From: an uncultured Lachnoanaerobaculum sp.
Lineage (GTDB): Bacteria; Bacillota; Clostridia; Lachnospirales; Lachnospiraceae
Assembly (NCBI GenBank): GCA_937925515.1
Contig: CALALP010000026.1
Coordinates: 1 to 33,351, forward strand
Length of the DNA: 33,351 nt
Direction: 5' to 3'
Positions 15,424-24,496 of this stretch are shown here, piece by piece. Under the pieces are notes generated by a model. It was not told where the DNA came from. It did not search any database and saw only the letters and a list, made by a program, of their open reading frames with translations. Within the stretch, counting starts at the first letter, position 1; every line of letters starts with the position of its first letter. The position numbers were made by a program, and so were the translations under genes.

Positions 15424-15552
15424 CTTGTATGAAATTAATCTAATTTTTTAAGATTTTTTAATATTAAATATTTTTATCAACTTTCTTAACTTCTCTCTAA
15501 TTTTAAAAATGTCAAGCCTATCCCAAAATTCCTTATAAGGGTCTTCTGCCGT

Positions 15553-16047
15553 TCATAAATACTTATGTTCAAAATTAAGCTCTCCTGTTTTATCATCAAC
15601 TGTCATAATCAAATATGAGGGTTTTCTATTATCTTGTCTAGGATAGGATATACTTCCCGGATTAAGTATTATCACACCGTCTACATTTTCAAGAAATGGT
15701 CTATGAGTATGCCCAAACATGGCAATATCGCAATTTCTTCTCTTTGCCTCTTCCTTTAACATATCCACTCCCATTGAAACGCCATATATATGACCATGTG
15801 TTATAAATGCCTTGTACTTACCAATCTTTACTTCCTTAGAGTCATCAAGCTTTAGCATATAATCATTATTTCCACGAACCATAAACATACTACATTTAGC
15901 AGGAGTAGCATTTCTAAATCTATTTACACTCTCTTGTGTTTCCAAATCTCCCAGATGTATAAACATATCTATTGGTTCTTCTTTATCTATTACCTCTAAT
16001 AAATTCTTATCTCTACTATGCGTATCACTTGCTATTAATATCTTCAT
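15553..16047 (-). CDS. YfcE/MJ0936-type metallophosphoesterase
   Basis: About 164 residues and soluble. It has the full calcineurin-like phosphoesterase motif set: SDTHS near the start, HLGD, RGNND, ITHGH and FGHTHRP, followed by NPGSISYPR. These bind two metal ions and hydrolyse phosphodiesters; the physiological substrate is uncertain. An in-frame start exists at 16071, but ATG at 16047 overlaps the preceding stop as ATGA, has AAAGG at proper distance, and gives the family's N-terminus MKILIASDTHS. I therefore use 16047. It is co-transcribed with the nucleotide pyrophosphatase upstream. Confidence 0.9.
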   Translation of the reverse strand: MKILIASDTHSRDKNLLEVIDKEEPIDMFIHLGDLETQESVNRFRNATPAKCSMFMVRGNNDYMLKLDDSKEVKIGKYKAFITHGHIYGVSMGVDMLKEEAKRRNCDIAMFGHTHRPFLENVDGVIILNPGSISYPRQDNRKPSYLIMTVDDKTGELNFEHKYL

Positions 16048-16649
16048 TTGAATTGCCTTTCTAATTTGCAAAGTTCCTTTTTCATTTTATCAAGTGCTTT
16101 TCCTCTATGGCTAATCTTATTTTTTTCCTCATCAGATAACTCAGCACTTGTTTTTTGATACTCAGGTAAAAATAAAATCGGATCATAACCGAAACCATTT
16201 TCGCCCTTAGCCTCATAAGAAATAATTCCCTCCATAGTATCACGAACTATAATTTCCTCTCCTGTTGGAAGTATACAAACTATAACAGCTACAAATCTCG
16301 CACTTCTATCATTTCCCTCTACTCCATTGAGTCTTGAAATTAGATTTTCATTTTTAATTTTATAAGAGGTATTTTCTCCCATATATCTTGCAGAATAAAT
16401 TCCCGGCTCTTTATTTAAAAAGTCTATTTCAAGCCCTGAATCATCAGCCATTACTAACCCTTTGCAATATTTCCAAACAGCTCTTGCCTTTATAAGTGCA
16501 TTTTCTTCAAATGTCTTGCCGTCCTCAACTATTTCCTCATTAAAGCCTATTTCTTTCATAGTAACTAAGTCAAATGTAGGAAGTATCTCTTGAATTTCTT
16601 TTAATTTATTTTTGTTTCCTGTTGCAACTACTAACTTAAGCTTTTCCAT
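16044..16649 (-). CDS. rdgB: XTP/dITP diphosphatase (HAM1/RdgB family)
   Basis: 201 residues, full length. It hydrolyses XTP, ITP and dITP to monophosphates, keeping deaminated purines out of nucleic acids. Motifs: ATGNKNKLKEIQEIL at the N-terminus binding phosphate, ADDSGLEID with the catalytic acid, PGIYSARYMGE, GFGYDPIL and the C-terminal SHRGKAL. It overlaps the methyltransferase gene upstream by 14 bases and the phosphoesterase downstream by four, so all three form one unit. Confidence 0.95.
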   Translation of the reverse strand: MEKLKLVVATGNKNKLKEIQEILPTFDLVTMKEIGFNEEIVEDGKTFEENALIKARAVWKYCKGLVMADDSGLEIDFLNKEPGIYSARYMGENTSYKIKNENLISRLNGVEGNDRSARFVAVIVCILPTGEEIIVRDTMEGIISYEAKGENGFGYDPILFLPEYQKTSAELSDEEKNKISHRGKALDKMKKELCKLERQFK

Positions 16650-17805
16650 TTTCGCCTCTATTTCTCTTAGGTGGTTTCTTTCCCATATACTGATAAAAAT
16701 AAGTTTTCATCATACCATTATATATTTTTCTATTTTTATCAGCCTTTCTTCCTATACAGTTTTGTGCTTTTTCAAATGAAGTAATCAGATACATAGACCA
16801 ATCTTCAAGTAGATTAAATCTTTCTCCAAGTGTTCTATAAAGGCTATCTAAATTGTCTTTATCTTCAAGTCTTTCTCCATAAGGAGGATTTGTTACTATA
16901 AAGCCATATTTTTTAGGGTGTGATAGCATTGATATATCTCTTACTTGGAAATGTATCATGTCCTCAACTCCTGCATTGATAGAATTTTCTCTTGCACACT
17001 TTATAGCAAATGAATCTATATCATAACCTTGAATGTCTACATCATTAACTTTTTCTACTAGCTCATTTGCCTCATCAAGGGCGTCATACCAGACTTGTTT
17101 TTTAATAATATTTTCCCAAGATTGAGAAGTAAAATCTCTGTTCATTCCGGGGGCAATGTTAGCTGCAAGCATTGCCGCCTCTATTAAAAATGTACCACTT
17201 CCACAAAAAGGGTCTAAAAGTATTCTGTCTTTATTCCAAGGTGTAAGCATAAGCAAAGCTGCCGCCAAAGTTTCTGTTATAGGAGCTTTTACAGTATTAG
17301 TCCTATAACCTCTTTTATGTAATGATTCTCCGGTAGTATCAAGTCCTACGGTTACAACATTTTTATTAATAGTAACTCTTATCGGATATTTTTCTCCGTC
17401 TTCACTGAAAGTATCTTTTTTATAAATGGTTTTTAATTTCTCAACCATTGCTTTTTTCATAATGCTTTGAATGTCTGAGGGCGAAAATAGTTTTGAATTA
17501 ATACTTGATGCCTTAGTTACCCAAAATTTTCCATTTTCAGGTATAAAATCCTGCCAATCAAGATTTTTAGTCCCTTGAAATAATTCCTCAAAAGTTTCAG
17601 CCTTAAACTCTCCTATCTTTATCAAAATTCTTTCAGTAGTTCTAAGCCATATATTAGCCCTTACTATTGCCTCATCATCTCCTAGAAAATATACTTTTCC
17701 GTCCTCTACCTTACTTATCTCATATCCAATATCTATTATTTCCTTTTTTAGCACTGACTCAAGTCCAAAATGACAAGGTGCATATAACTCATATATCTTT
17801 CTCAA
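16636..17805 (-). CDS. THUMP-domain class I SAM-dependent RNA methyltransferase (RlmL/YpsC-like)
   Basis: 389 residues. The N-terminal half has the THUMP RNA-binding fold (about 45-155). The C-terminal Rossmann methyltransferase carries LLDPFCGSGTFLIEAA, with YDIDSFAIKCA for SAM and TNPPYGERL as the catalytic N6/N2-type motif IV. Relatives methylate G2445 of 23S rRNA. The start is TTG at 17805, with GGGGG five to six bases upstream. This gives the expected family start leading into YELYAPCHFGLE. It begins 13 bases after the last glycan gene, so read-through from the glycan cluster is possible. Confidence 0.92.
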   Translation of the reverse strand: MRKIYELYAPCHFGLESVLKKEIIDIGYEISKVEDGKVYFLGDDEAIVRANIWLRTTERILIKIGEFKAETFEELFQGTKNLDWQDFIPENGKFWVTKASSINSKLFSPSDIQSIMKKAMVEKLKTIYKKDTFSEDGEKYPIRVTINKNVVTVGLDTTGESLHKRGYRTNTVKAPITETLAAALLMLTPWNKDRILLDPFCGSGTFLIEAAMLAANIAPGMNRDFTSQSWENIIKKQVWYDALDEANELVEKVNDVDIQGYDIDSFAIKCARENSINAGVEDMIHFQVRDISMLSHPKKYGFIVTNPPYGERLEDKDNLDSLYRTLGERFNLLEDWSMYLITSFEKAQNCIGRKADKNRKIYNGMMKTYFYQYMGKKPPKRNRGENGKA

Positions 17806-17818
17806 AATACCCCCATAA

Positions 17819-18787
17819 TTAATTATTTAAATTTAAATCTTCTATATTTTTCATATCCTCAACTATGTATATCGGTCTATCTTTTAGCTCTGCAAATAGT
17901 ATTGAGATATATTCTCCTATTATGCCCACTAAAAAAAACAACACTGCAAACATAAAACATATAAGCACTATAATAGTTGCATATCCATTTGGTGTTCCAA
18001 CTTTTGCCCAAGATATAATTGTATAAATCGACATAATTAAACCCATTAGGATTGCAAAAAATCCTGCGTAAATTCCTAGTCTAAGTGGAAAATCAGAAAA
18101 ACACATAATAGTATTCATTGAAAACTTAAACAACTTTTTTATAGAATACTTACTTTTTCCTGCCGCCCTTTCATTTGCCATATATTCCATATTTATTTTT
18201 TTAAAGCCTATGTTTTGAACATATCCCCTTAAAAATCTAATCTTTTCTCTATAATTCTTTCTTAGAACCTTAGCGGCACGACCTGATATACACATAAAAT
18301 CTGAGGCATTTCTAATAAGCTTTGCATCACTTATTACATTTATTATATAATAAAACGCCTCAGAGGTAATATTTTTAATGAAACCTGCTGACTTATTACT
18401 TATCCTTACCATGTTTACTATATCATAATCTGATTCAAAATAAGTTACTATTTGTGGCAATGTAGCCGGAGGGTGCTGAAGATCGGCGTCCATACATACT
18501 ATTGCATCTCCTTTTGCATAGTCAATTCCTGCAATCATAGCCGCCTCATGTCCAAAATTTCTTGAAAAATGTATTGCTTTGACTTTTTTATCTGATGTAG
18601 CTAGATTATTAATTATTTCATAAGTTTTGTCTATACTTCCGTCATTTACAAATATAATCTCATAATCCCAGCTTAAACTATCTAAAACCTTTTTTGAGGT
18701 ATTATAAAAGTTTTCTAAGACTTCCTCCTCATTATATGCCGAAACTACAAGCGAAAGTAGTTTAGTATCAGAATTTTCTTTACTCAT
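17819..18787 (-). CDS. GT2 glycosyltransferase, polyprenyl-phosphate sugar type (GtrB/DPM-like)
   Basis: 322 residues. Residues 10-235 are a GT-A fold (SLVVSAYNEEEVL, FVNDGS, HFSRNFGHEAAMIAG, then MDADLQHPP with the metal-binding DxD). The two C-terminal membrane helices (about 235-260 and 272-300) are typical of enzymes that load a sugar onto undecaprenyl phosphate at the inner face. The lipid-linked sugar would then be used outside by GT-C enzymes such as the three membrane proteins encoded upstream. No GtrA-like flippase gene is visible in this window. It overlaps the LicD gene by eight bases. Confidence 0.9.
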   Translation of the reverse strand: MSKENSDTKLLSLVVSAYNEEEVLENFYNTSKKVLDSLSWDYEIIFVNDGSIDKTYEIINNLATSDKKVKAIHFSRNFGHEAAMIAGIDYAKGDAIVCMDADLQHPPATLPQIVTYFESDYDIVNMVRISNKSAGFIKNITSEAFYYIINVISDAKLIRNASDFMCISGRAAKVLRKNYREKIRFLRGYVQNIGFKKINMEYMANERAAGKSKYSIKKLFKFSMNTIMCFSDFPLRLGIYAGFFAILMGLIMSIYTIISWAKVGTPNGYATIIVLICFMFAVLFFLVGIIGEYISILFAELKDRPIYIVEDMKNIEDLNLNN

Positions 18788-19622
18788 AAACTTCTATCTC
18801 CAAGCTTTTATGACTAGGTATTCTTTTTTCCACCTCCGGAAGTTTCATATAATCCCCATAAACACTTTTTAAAATCTCCTCATACTCGTCAGGAATACTT
18901 AAAGAGCTTTCCTCAAATCTAATGTCTATAAGCTTACTTATCCACTCCCTTTTTATTACAATATGTAGATAATCAGGTTGATAATTACTATAAAATAGAT
19001 TTTTAGTTTCTTTATTGTTTGCCATTCTTGCAAATATACTCTGCAACTTAAATAAACTCCTCATAGATATAAATTTACCGATTGAAGTAAATACAAAGAT
19101 TATAGGCCTAAACAAAATAGGATACTTTTTAAACTCTATTTTATATCTATGTCCCATTGAAAACAAATATATAAGTTTTTGTATATTTCTTGCAAAGCCC
19201 TCAAAGAATCTACTATTAGGAAGATTATCAAGTATAAATACATCGACCCAAATATGATTAAGTTTTTCCTCATAATATTCGGATTCCTCATCAGGCTTAT
19301 GTCGTCTTGATTTATTATAGATTACTCTAGGAGTAAAATCATAAAATGCTCTACCCTTTTTAAATGCAGTAGGAAGTAGCAATGACATATCAGAGGGGAG
19401 TTCCTTTTTAGCTACCTTTTTAAACTTTTCATAGTTTTCTCTAGTCATAGCTATATCAGCATCATCGTCCCATGGAATAAATCCCCCATGCCTTATCGCT
19501 CCTAGGAGAGTCCCTGCGTCCAAATAGTACTTTATACCATGCCTTTTACATATTCTGTCAATCTCAATAAGTATCTTCATATTAGCCTTTTGTAACTTTA
19601 ATAGTCCATAGGTATTCTCCAT
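18780..19622 (-). CDS. LicD-family nucleotidyl/phosphocholine transferase-like protein
   Basis: 280 residues. It has the LicD signature YYLDAGTLLGAIRHGGFIPWDDDADIAM, where the Asp cluster binds metal, near residues 30-60, and a C-terminal SVYGDY with PEVEKRIPSHKS-type tail. LicD proteins transfer phosphocholine or related phospho-groups from a nucleotide carrier to surface glycans. A TTG codon at 19634 is in frame, but GGAGGGAGAT then ATG at 19622 gives an ideal ribosome site, so I choose 19622. It sits between RfbH and the lipid-linked GT2. licA/B/C choline uptake and activation genes are not in this window. Confidence 0.9.
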   Translation of the reverse strand: MENTYGLLKLQKANMKILIEIDRICKRHGIKYYLDAGTLLGAIRHGGFIPWDDDADIAMTRENYEKFKKVAKKELPSDMSLLLPTAFKKGRAFYDFTPRVIYNKSRRHKPDEESEYYEEKLNHIWVDVFILDNLPNSRFFEGFARNIQKLIYLFSMGHRYKIEFKKYPILFRPIIFVFTSIGKFISMRSLFKLQSIFARMANNKETKNLFYSNYQPDYLHIVIKREWISKLIDIRFEESSLSIPDEYEEILKSVYGDYMKLPEVEKRIPSHKSLEIEVYE

Positions 19623-19644
19623 ATCTCCCTCCAACTCTATAAAA

Positions 19645-20982
19645 TTAATTTAATGACTGAATAATTACTTTTGCCATGTAATCAAGCATTTCATCAGTCA
19701 TTCCCGGATATAAACCTACCCAAAAAGTATCATTCATAATCTTATCTGTATTTTCAAGTTCACCTACAACCCTATAACCTGTTTTACTTTCTCTCATCTC
19801 ATTAAAACAAGGGTGTTTTATCAGATTACCTGCAAATAACATTCTAGTTTGTATCTTTGCCTCCTCTACCTTTGCTACAAGGTCAGCTCTACTTACTCCC
19901 TCTTTACAAGTAATTAAAAATCCAAACCAACAAGGATCTGAATTTTTAGTAGGTTCAGGTAAGATTAGCTTATCCTTAACAGGTTCAAGAGCTTTCTTTA
20001 ATCTATTAAAATTTTCTCTTCGCCTTTTTGCAAAATCCGGAAACTTCTTAAGTTGTGCAACCCCTATTGCCGCCTGCAAATCAGTAGGCTTTAGATTATA
20101 TCCAAAATGTGAGTAAACATATTTATGGTCATATCCAAAAGGTAATTCCCCATGTTGCCAAGCAAACCTACAACCACATGTATTATCTTTTCCTGACGGA
20201 CAATAACAATCTCGTCCCCAATCTCTAACTGATTTTATAATTTTATTAAGCAATGGGTTTGAAGTATAGACTGCTCCTCCCTCTCCCATAGTCATGTGAT
20301 GTGGCGGGTAGAAACTAGATGTTCCTATATCTCCTATTGTACCTGTATACTTCCATTCTCCGTCTATAAAATACTTACTTCCAAGAGCATCACAATTATC
20401 TTCTATAAGCCATAGATTATGCTTTTTACAAAATGCCACTACCTCTCCCAAATCAAAAGGATTGCCTAATGTATGTGCTACCATAACAGCCTTTGTTTTA
20501 TCGCTTAATGCACTCTCAAGTTTAGTTACATCAATGTTATATTCAGGTATTGTAACATCTACAAATACAGGTATTGCCCCATAAATAATAATCGGAGTTA
20601 CAGTGGTCGGAAAGCCACAAGCTACTGTTATAACTTCATCTCCTCTTTTTATTCTTCTATCCTCAAGTAAAGGCGAAGTAAGTGCCATAAATGCTAAGAG
20701 GTCTGCACTTGATCCTGAATTTACAAGTGAAACAAACTTTACGCCAAATTGCTTTGCAAAACTTCTTTCAAAATCTCTTGAATATCTTCCTGCTGTAAGC
20801 CAAAACTCCAAAGCACTATCTACTAAATTTACCATTTCTTCAGAGTCATAAACTCTTGAGGCATAGGTAATCCTATCCCCCTCCTTAAACTCCTTTTTCT
20901 GGTTATGAAACTTATCATGAAACTCTTTAACACTTGCAAGGATTTCATCTCTTGCCTCTTCCCTGCTTTTATTTTCAAACAT
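19645..20982 (-). CDS. rfbH: CDP-6-deoxy-xylo-4-hexulose-3-dehydrase (E1, RfbH)
   Basis: 445 residues. This PMP-dependent dehydrase removes the C3 hydroxyl of CDP-4-keto-6-deoxyglucose on the way to CDP-3,6-dideoxyhexoses. It belongs to the DegT/aminotransferase superfamily, but the usual PLP-binding lysine is replaced by His in SFYPPHHMTMGEGGAV, the hallmark of E1. The cysteines for its [2Fe-2S] cluster are visible in GRDCYCPSGKDNTCGC. The N-terminus (FENKSREEARDEI) is also typical. The electron-donating E3 reductase is not encoded in this window. RfbG is encoded just upstream. Confidence 0.95.
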   Translation of the reverse strand: MFENKSREEARDEILASVKEFHDKFHNQKKEFKEGDRITYASRVYDSEEMVNLVDSALEFWLTAGRYSRDFERSFAKQFGVKFVSLVNSGSSADLLAFMALTSPLLEDRRIKRGDEVITVACGFPTTVTPIIIYGAIPVFVDVTIPEYNIDVTKLESALSDKTKAVMVAHTLGNPFDLGEVVAFCKKHNLWLIEDNCDALGSKYFIDGEWKYTGTIGDIGTSSFYPPHHMTMGEGGAVYTSNPLLNKIIKSVRDWGRDCYCPSGKDNTCGCRFAWQHGELPFGYDHKYVYSHFGYNLKPTDLQAAIGVAQLKKFPDFAKRRRENFNRLKKALEPVKDKLILPEPTKNSDPCWFGFLITCKEGVSRADLVAKVEEAKIQTRMLFAGNLIKHPCFNEMRESKTGYRVVGELENTDKIMNDTFWVGLYPGMTDEMLDYMAKVIIQSLN

Positions 20983-21022
20983 ATTTTCTTCTCCCCTTAC
21001 AAAACTCTTTTAAGCAGTAATT

Positions 21023-22126
21023 CTACCATGTAAAAAACTCTTTTATCTGATTTTTGGTTACCTCTTCCATATCTTCGCCGGCGTCATAAGCCTTGTACCA
21101 CTTGGCAGTTTCTTCTACTGCTTTTTTTATATCATATACAGGTTTCCAACTATAGACTTTTTTTAATTTATCACAATTTAACTTTAAAAACCCTGCCTCA
21201 TGAAAAGTATTATTTGACTGAATCTTATAGTTAAATCCCTCTTTCCAAAACTCCTTAAAATAAGAGACAAGCTTTTCAGTATTAATACAATCCCTATCTT
21301 CAGGCCCTACATTAAAATTACCCTCAAAAACTTCTCTATTTTCATACTGCCTTTTTAAAATCATTAAATAAATATATAATGGTTCAAGCACATGTTGATA
21401 TGGTCTTATGGAATATGGATTTCTAATTATAACATCTTCTTTTTTCATAGCCGCCCTTGCACAATCAGGTACTATTCTATTTGGAGCAAAATCGCCTCCA
21501 CCTATTACATTACCTGCTCTTGCAGTTGAAACTGCTATTTTTTGTTCAGTAAGAAAACTTCTTTTATAGCTATGAGTTACAAGTTCTGAGCAAGACTTTG
21601 AATTGGAGTAAGGATCATAGCCGTCTAAAATATCTTCCTCAACATATCCCTTATCAATTTCTTTATTATCATAGACCTTATCAGTAGTAACATTTAAAAA
21701 GCTTTTAACGCTCTTACTAAGTCTTATACACTCTAAAATGTTGACTGTTCCCATTACATTTGTTTCATAAGTATAAACAGGCTTTTTATAAGAATCTATT
21801 ACAATAGGTTGTGCTGCTAAATGTATAACAAGTTCAGGCTCTGTTTTTTCAAATACTGACTTTAAATGCTCTAAATCTCTTATATCTCCTATAACTGAAT
21901 TAATCTTTTCATCAATATCTAAGGTATCATATAAGCTTGGAAAGTCTGCTTTTAATGCATAGCCTGTTACATTTGCACCTAACATAACTAAAACTTCAGT
22001 AAGCCATGAACCTTTAAAGCCGGTATGACCTGTTACAAGTATTTTCTTTTTATTATAAAACTTTTCTAAATCTTTGAAAGTTTCAGTATATAAATTATTT
22101 TTAATATCCATTACCATATTTTCCAT
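21023..22126 (-). CDS. rfbG: CDP-glucose 4,6-dehydratase
   Basis: 367 residues (362 from the alternative start). Converts CDP-glucose to CDP-4-keto-6-deoxyglucose. It is an extended short-chain dehydrogenase with the NAD-binding VTGHTGFKGSWL, the catalytic TTDKVYDN and YDPYSNSKSCSE (YxxxK) and ARAGNVIGGGDFAPNRIVPD, all diagnostic of RfbG. The start at 22126 overlaps rfbF by 16 bases. ATG at 22111 forms TAATG with the rfbF stop and is equally plausible, since neither has a strong Shine-Dalgarno site. Confidence 0.95.
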   Translation of the reverse strand: MENMVMDIKNNLYTETFKDLEKFYNKKKILVTGHTGFKGSWLTEVLVMLGANVTGYALKADFPSLYDTLDIDEKINSVIGDIRDLEHLKSVFEKTEPELVIHLAAQPIVIDSYKKPVYTYETNVMGTVNILECIRLSKSVKSFLNVTTDKVYDNKEIDKGYVEEDILDGYDPYSNSKSCSELVTHSYKRSFLTEQKIAVSTARAGNVIGGGDFAPNRIVPDCARAAMKKEDVIIRNPYSIRPYQHVLEPLYIYLMILKRQYENREVFEGNFNVGPEDRDCINTEKLVSYFKEFWKEGFNYKIQSNNTFHEAGFLKLNCDKLKKVYSWKPVYDIKKAVEETAKWYKAYDAGEDMEEVTKNQIKEFFTW

Positions 22127-22881
22127 GGAGCGTTATCCGACTGCCAAAGTTCCTCCAGTTTTATTTTTTCCCTTTGTGTATCCATACATTGCCAAAAACC
22201 ATCATGGTAAAATCCCATAAGCTGTCCTGCCTCTGAAAGCTCTTGTAGTGGTTCTTTTTCAAGTACAGTAGTATCATCTTTAAGATAATTAAAAAGTTCA
22301 GGATTAAATACCATAAAACCACCATTTATTATAGCACCGTCAGAATCTGCCTTTTCTCTAAAAGATGTAACCTCACCATTTTCAGATACTTTCATAATTC
22401 CTTTGGCTTGACCTATATTTACAGTGGTAATCGTTCCTATCTTACCATGTTTATTATGAAATTCCAAAAGCTTATTTAAATCTACATTACATAGACCGTC
22501 CCCATAAGTAAGCATAAATGTTTCATCTTTTAAATAATCTCTTATTCTTTTTATCCTGCCACCTGTCATAGTATTTAAGCCTGTATCTACAAGAGTTACT
22601 TTCCAAGGTTCTGAATAATTATTATGAACTTCCATTTTATTATTTGCAAGATCAAATGTAATATCTGAGGTGTGTAAAAAGTAATCTGCAAAAAATTCTT
22701 TTACAACATATTGCTTGTATCCAAGACAAATGATAAACTCATTAAAACCATAGTTTGAATAATATTTCATAATATGCCAAAGTATTGGCTGCTCGCCTAT
22801 CTCAATCATTGGCTTAGGTTTAAGATGACTTTCTTCTGTAATTCTTGTTCCAAGTCCTCCTGCTAATATAACAACTTTCAT
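22111..22881 (-). CDS. rfbF: Glucose-1-phosphate cytidylyltransferase
   Basis: 256 residues, full length. Makes CDP-glucose from CTP and glucose-1-phosphate, the first committed step to CDP-3,6-dideoxyhexoses. It has the nucleotidyltransferase start VVILAGGLGTRITEES followed by KPKPMIEIG, the LTYGDGL metal motif and the family end FWQCMDTQREKIKLEELW. It is adjacent to and overlapping rfbG, with rfbH next, which fixes the pathway. Confidence 0.96.
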   Translation of the reverse strand: MKVVILAGGLGTRITEESHLKPKPMIEIGEQPILWHIMKYYSNYGFNEFIICLGYKQYVVKEFFADYFLHTSDITFDLANNKMEVHNNYSEPWKVTLVDTGLNTMTGGRIKRIRDYLKDETFMLTYGDGLCNVDLNKLLEFHNKHGKIGTITTVNIGQAKGIMKVSENGEVTSFREKADSDGAIINGGFMVFNPELFNYLKDDTTVLEKEPLQELSEAGQLMGFYHDGFWQCMDTQREKIKLEELWQSDNAPWKIW

Positions 22882-22913
22882 ATTTTTATTACCTTTCTTT
22901 TAAAATAAAGTAA

Positions 22914-24482
22914 CTAATAATTTTCAGAAAACACATTGAGCTTTCTATCTTTTAATAGTTTAAGTGCCTCTTTTGTTTTTTCAACACTTTTATATTGGAA
23001 ATACTTCTTTATCTCTTTATCACTTAAATTTTCATAATTAAGTGCCGCCTGCTTTCTTTCCTCAAAAAAGTTTTTTCTATATGGTGCAGTTGCTAATTCA
23101 GTTTTGTAAAATACAAATTGACTTACTATAACTAAAATACATACTGCTACTGTTATAATATCATATAAATATATCTTTTTAGATTTTTTCTTTTCTAATT
23201 CTTGTTTTATATTTGAAACATATATCTTATCAGAAACCTTGTGAAAACCTGATTTTATCTTTTTATTGCTTTTTTTAAGCTTTTTAGTAGTTAAATCCTC
23301 TCTTTTTATTGCAAGTGCAAATGTTAAAAGTATTCCTATGATGCCAACTTGATATTGTAGTGCATACCTTGAACTCATAACATATTCTTCTTTTAAAAAT
23401 ATCCACCTTGACAAAGTTATTAGAAGATGATTAAGACCTCCTGAGATTATAAGTAACATCGGAAATATAGTCTTTAAATAAATTTTCTTTCTTATATTAA
23501 TCCTTAGAGCATATAGATATATTAAAATCAGTAAACAGCCAAGAACTAAAACTAATGAATTTGGCACATGATTATAAATTGCATAGTCAGAGCCTATAAA
23601 CATTGAGGAAAATGACTTAATGAACATCTTAGGAAATATAAGTGGATTTTCTGCAAATACTTGAGACATTGATTTCTTGGTTGCTCCTGCATGTTCTTCT
23701 ATTGAATATTTTCTACTTATCATATACATAATAAGTGGAATTAAAACTGCCATAATATATGGCATATATCCCTTAACTGTATTTGCAAACTTTGAAAATA
23801 AGTCCTTATCTTCTTTTTTCTTTTTTCTTGGTAATGTTACCATTAGATTATTTCTATAAAAGTCCATTAAAATCATATAAGCATAAGCTAAAAGCATTGT
23901 GAGAGCATAGGTTGCACTATATGGGCCTGCTACAAATAATATTGTGAAAATAGGTATTACAATCAATAATCTTTTATTTAAATTTGTATTCTTTCCCCTA
24001 TATACCCTATCAAGTACAAGGTAATTTAAAAAAAACATTGCAAATGCAAGAAAATGCACCCAACCACTTCCATTAGTATACATTTCCCATTTATTTAGAG
24101 AAAATACTACCATTATAATTACAAGATATATCAGCTTATTTATCTTCCTACCATAGGAATATCTTGCAATGACAAATGCACTTGCAAATAAGCTAACTGC
24201 TCCAAGCACCATGTCAAAAGTAGTGCTATATGAAAAAAATGTAACATTTATAATTCTCTCTAAGTAATTAATTGGAAGTCTTGTAAAAATATCTAGTTGC
24301 ATATAAGGTTTAAAACTATAAACATTTTCAAGATATGAATTAATAAGCCTTATATAATCAGTATACACTACATCAACAGTTGACATATTGATATAAAAGA
24401 CAACAAAAATAAGTCCAAGATATATTGGTAAATAATAAAATATTTTTCTAAAAATGCTAACCTTTTTCTTTCTTACTCCCAT
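22914..24482 (-). CDS. Polytopic membrane protein of the glycan cluster, function unknown
   Basis: 522 residues with roughly ten to eleven hydrophobic segments and a basic N-terminus (MGVRKKK). The first outer loop contains VYTDYIRLINSYLE and LDIFTRLPINYLERIIN. An acidic residue there followed by membrane helices resembles GT-C enzymes, but a clear DxD/DD motif is lacking, so glycosyltransferase activity is only a guess. The C-terminal about 60 residues are soluble. Its place between rfbF and two other large membrane proteins indicates a role in assembly, transport or transfer of the surface glycan. Confidence 0.7.
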   Translation of the reverse strand: MGVRKKKVSIFRKIFYYLPIYLGLIFVVFYINMSTVDVVYTDYIRLINSYLENVYSFKPYMQLDIFTRLPINYLERIINVTFFSYSTTFDMVLGAVSLFASAFVIARYSYGRKINKLIYLVIIMVVFSLNKWEMYTNGSGWVHFLAFAMFFLNYLVLDRVYRGKNTNLNKRLLIVIPIFTILFVAGPYSATYALTMLLAYAYMILMDFYRNNLMVTLPRKKKKEDKDLFSKFANTVKGYMPYIMAVLIPLIMYMISRKYSIEEHAGATKKSMSQVFAENPLIFPKMFIKSFSSMFIGSDYAIYNHVPNSLVLVLGCLLILIYLYALRINIRKKIYLKTIFPMLLIISGGLNHLLITLSRWIFLKEEYVMSSRYALQYQVGIIGILLTFALAIKREDLTTKKLKKSNKKIKSGFHKVSDKIYVSNIKQELEKKKSKKIYLYDIITVAVCILVIVSQFVFYKTELATAPYRKNFFEERKQAALNYENLSDKEIKKYFQYKSVEKTKEALKLLKDRKLNVFSENY

Positions 24483-24496
24483 ACACTACTCCATAT

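Noticed and set aside
15531..15540. CCTTATAAGG palindrome as an operator downstream of the phosphoesterase gene
   Set aside because: A 10-bp AT-rich palindrome with no promoter next to it and no second copy; chance is adequate.
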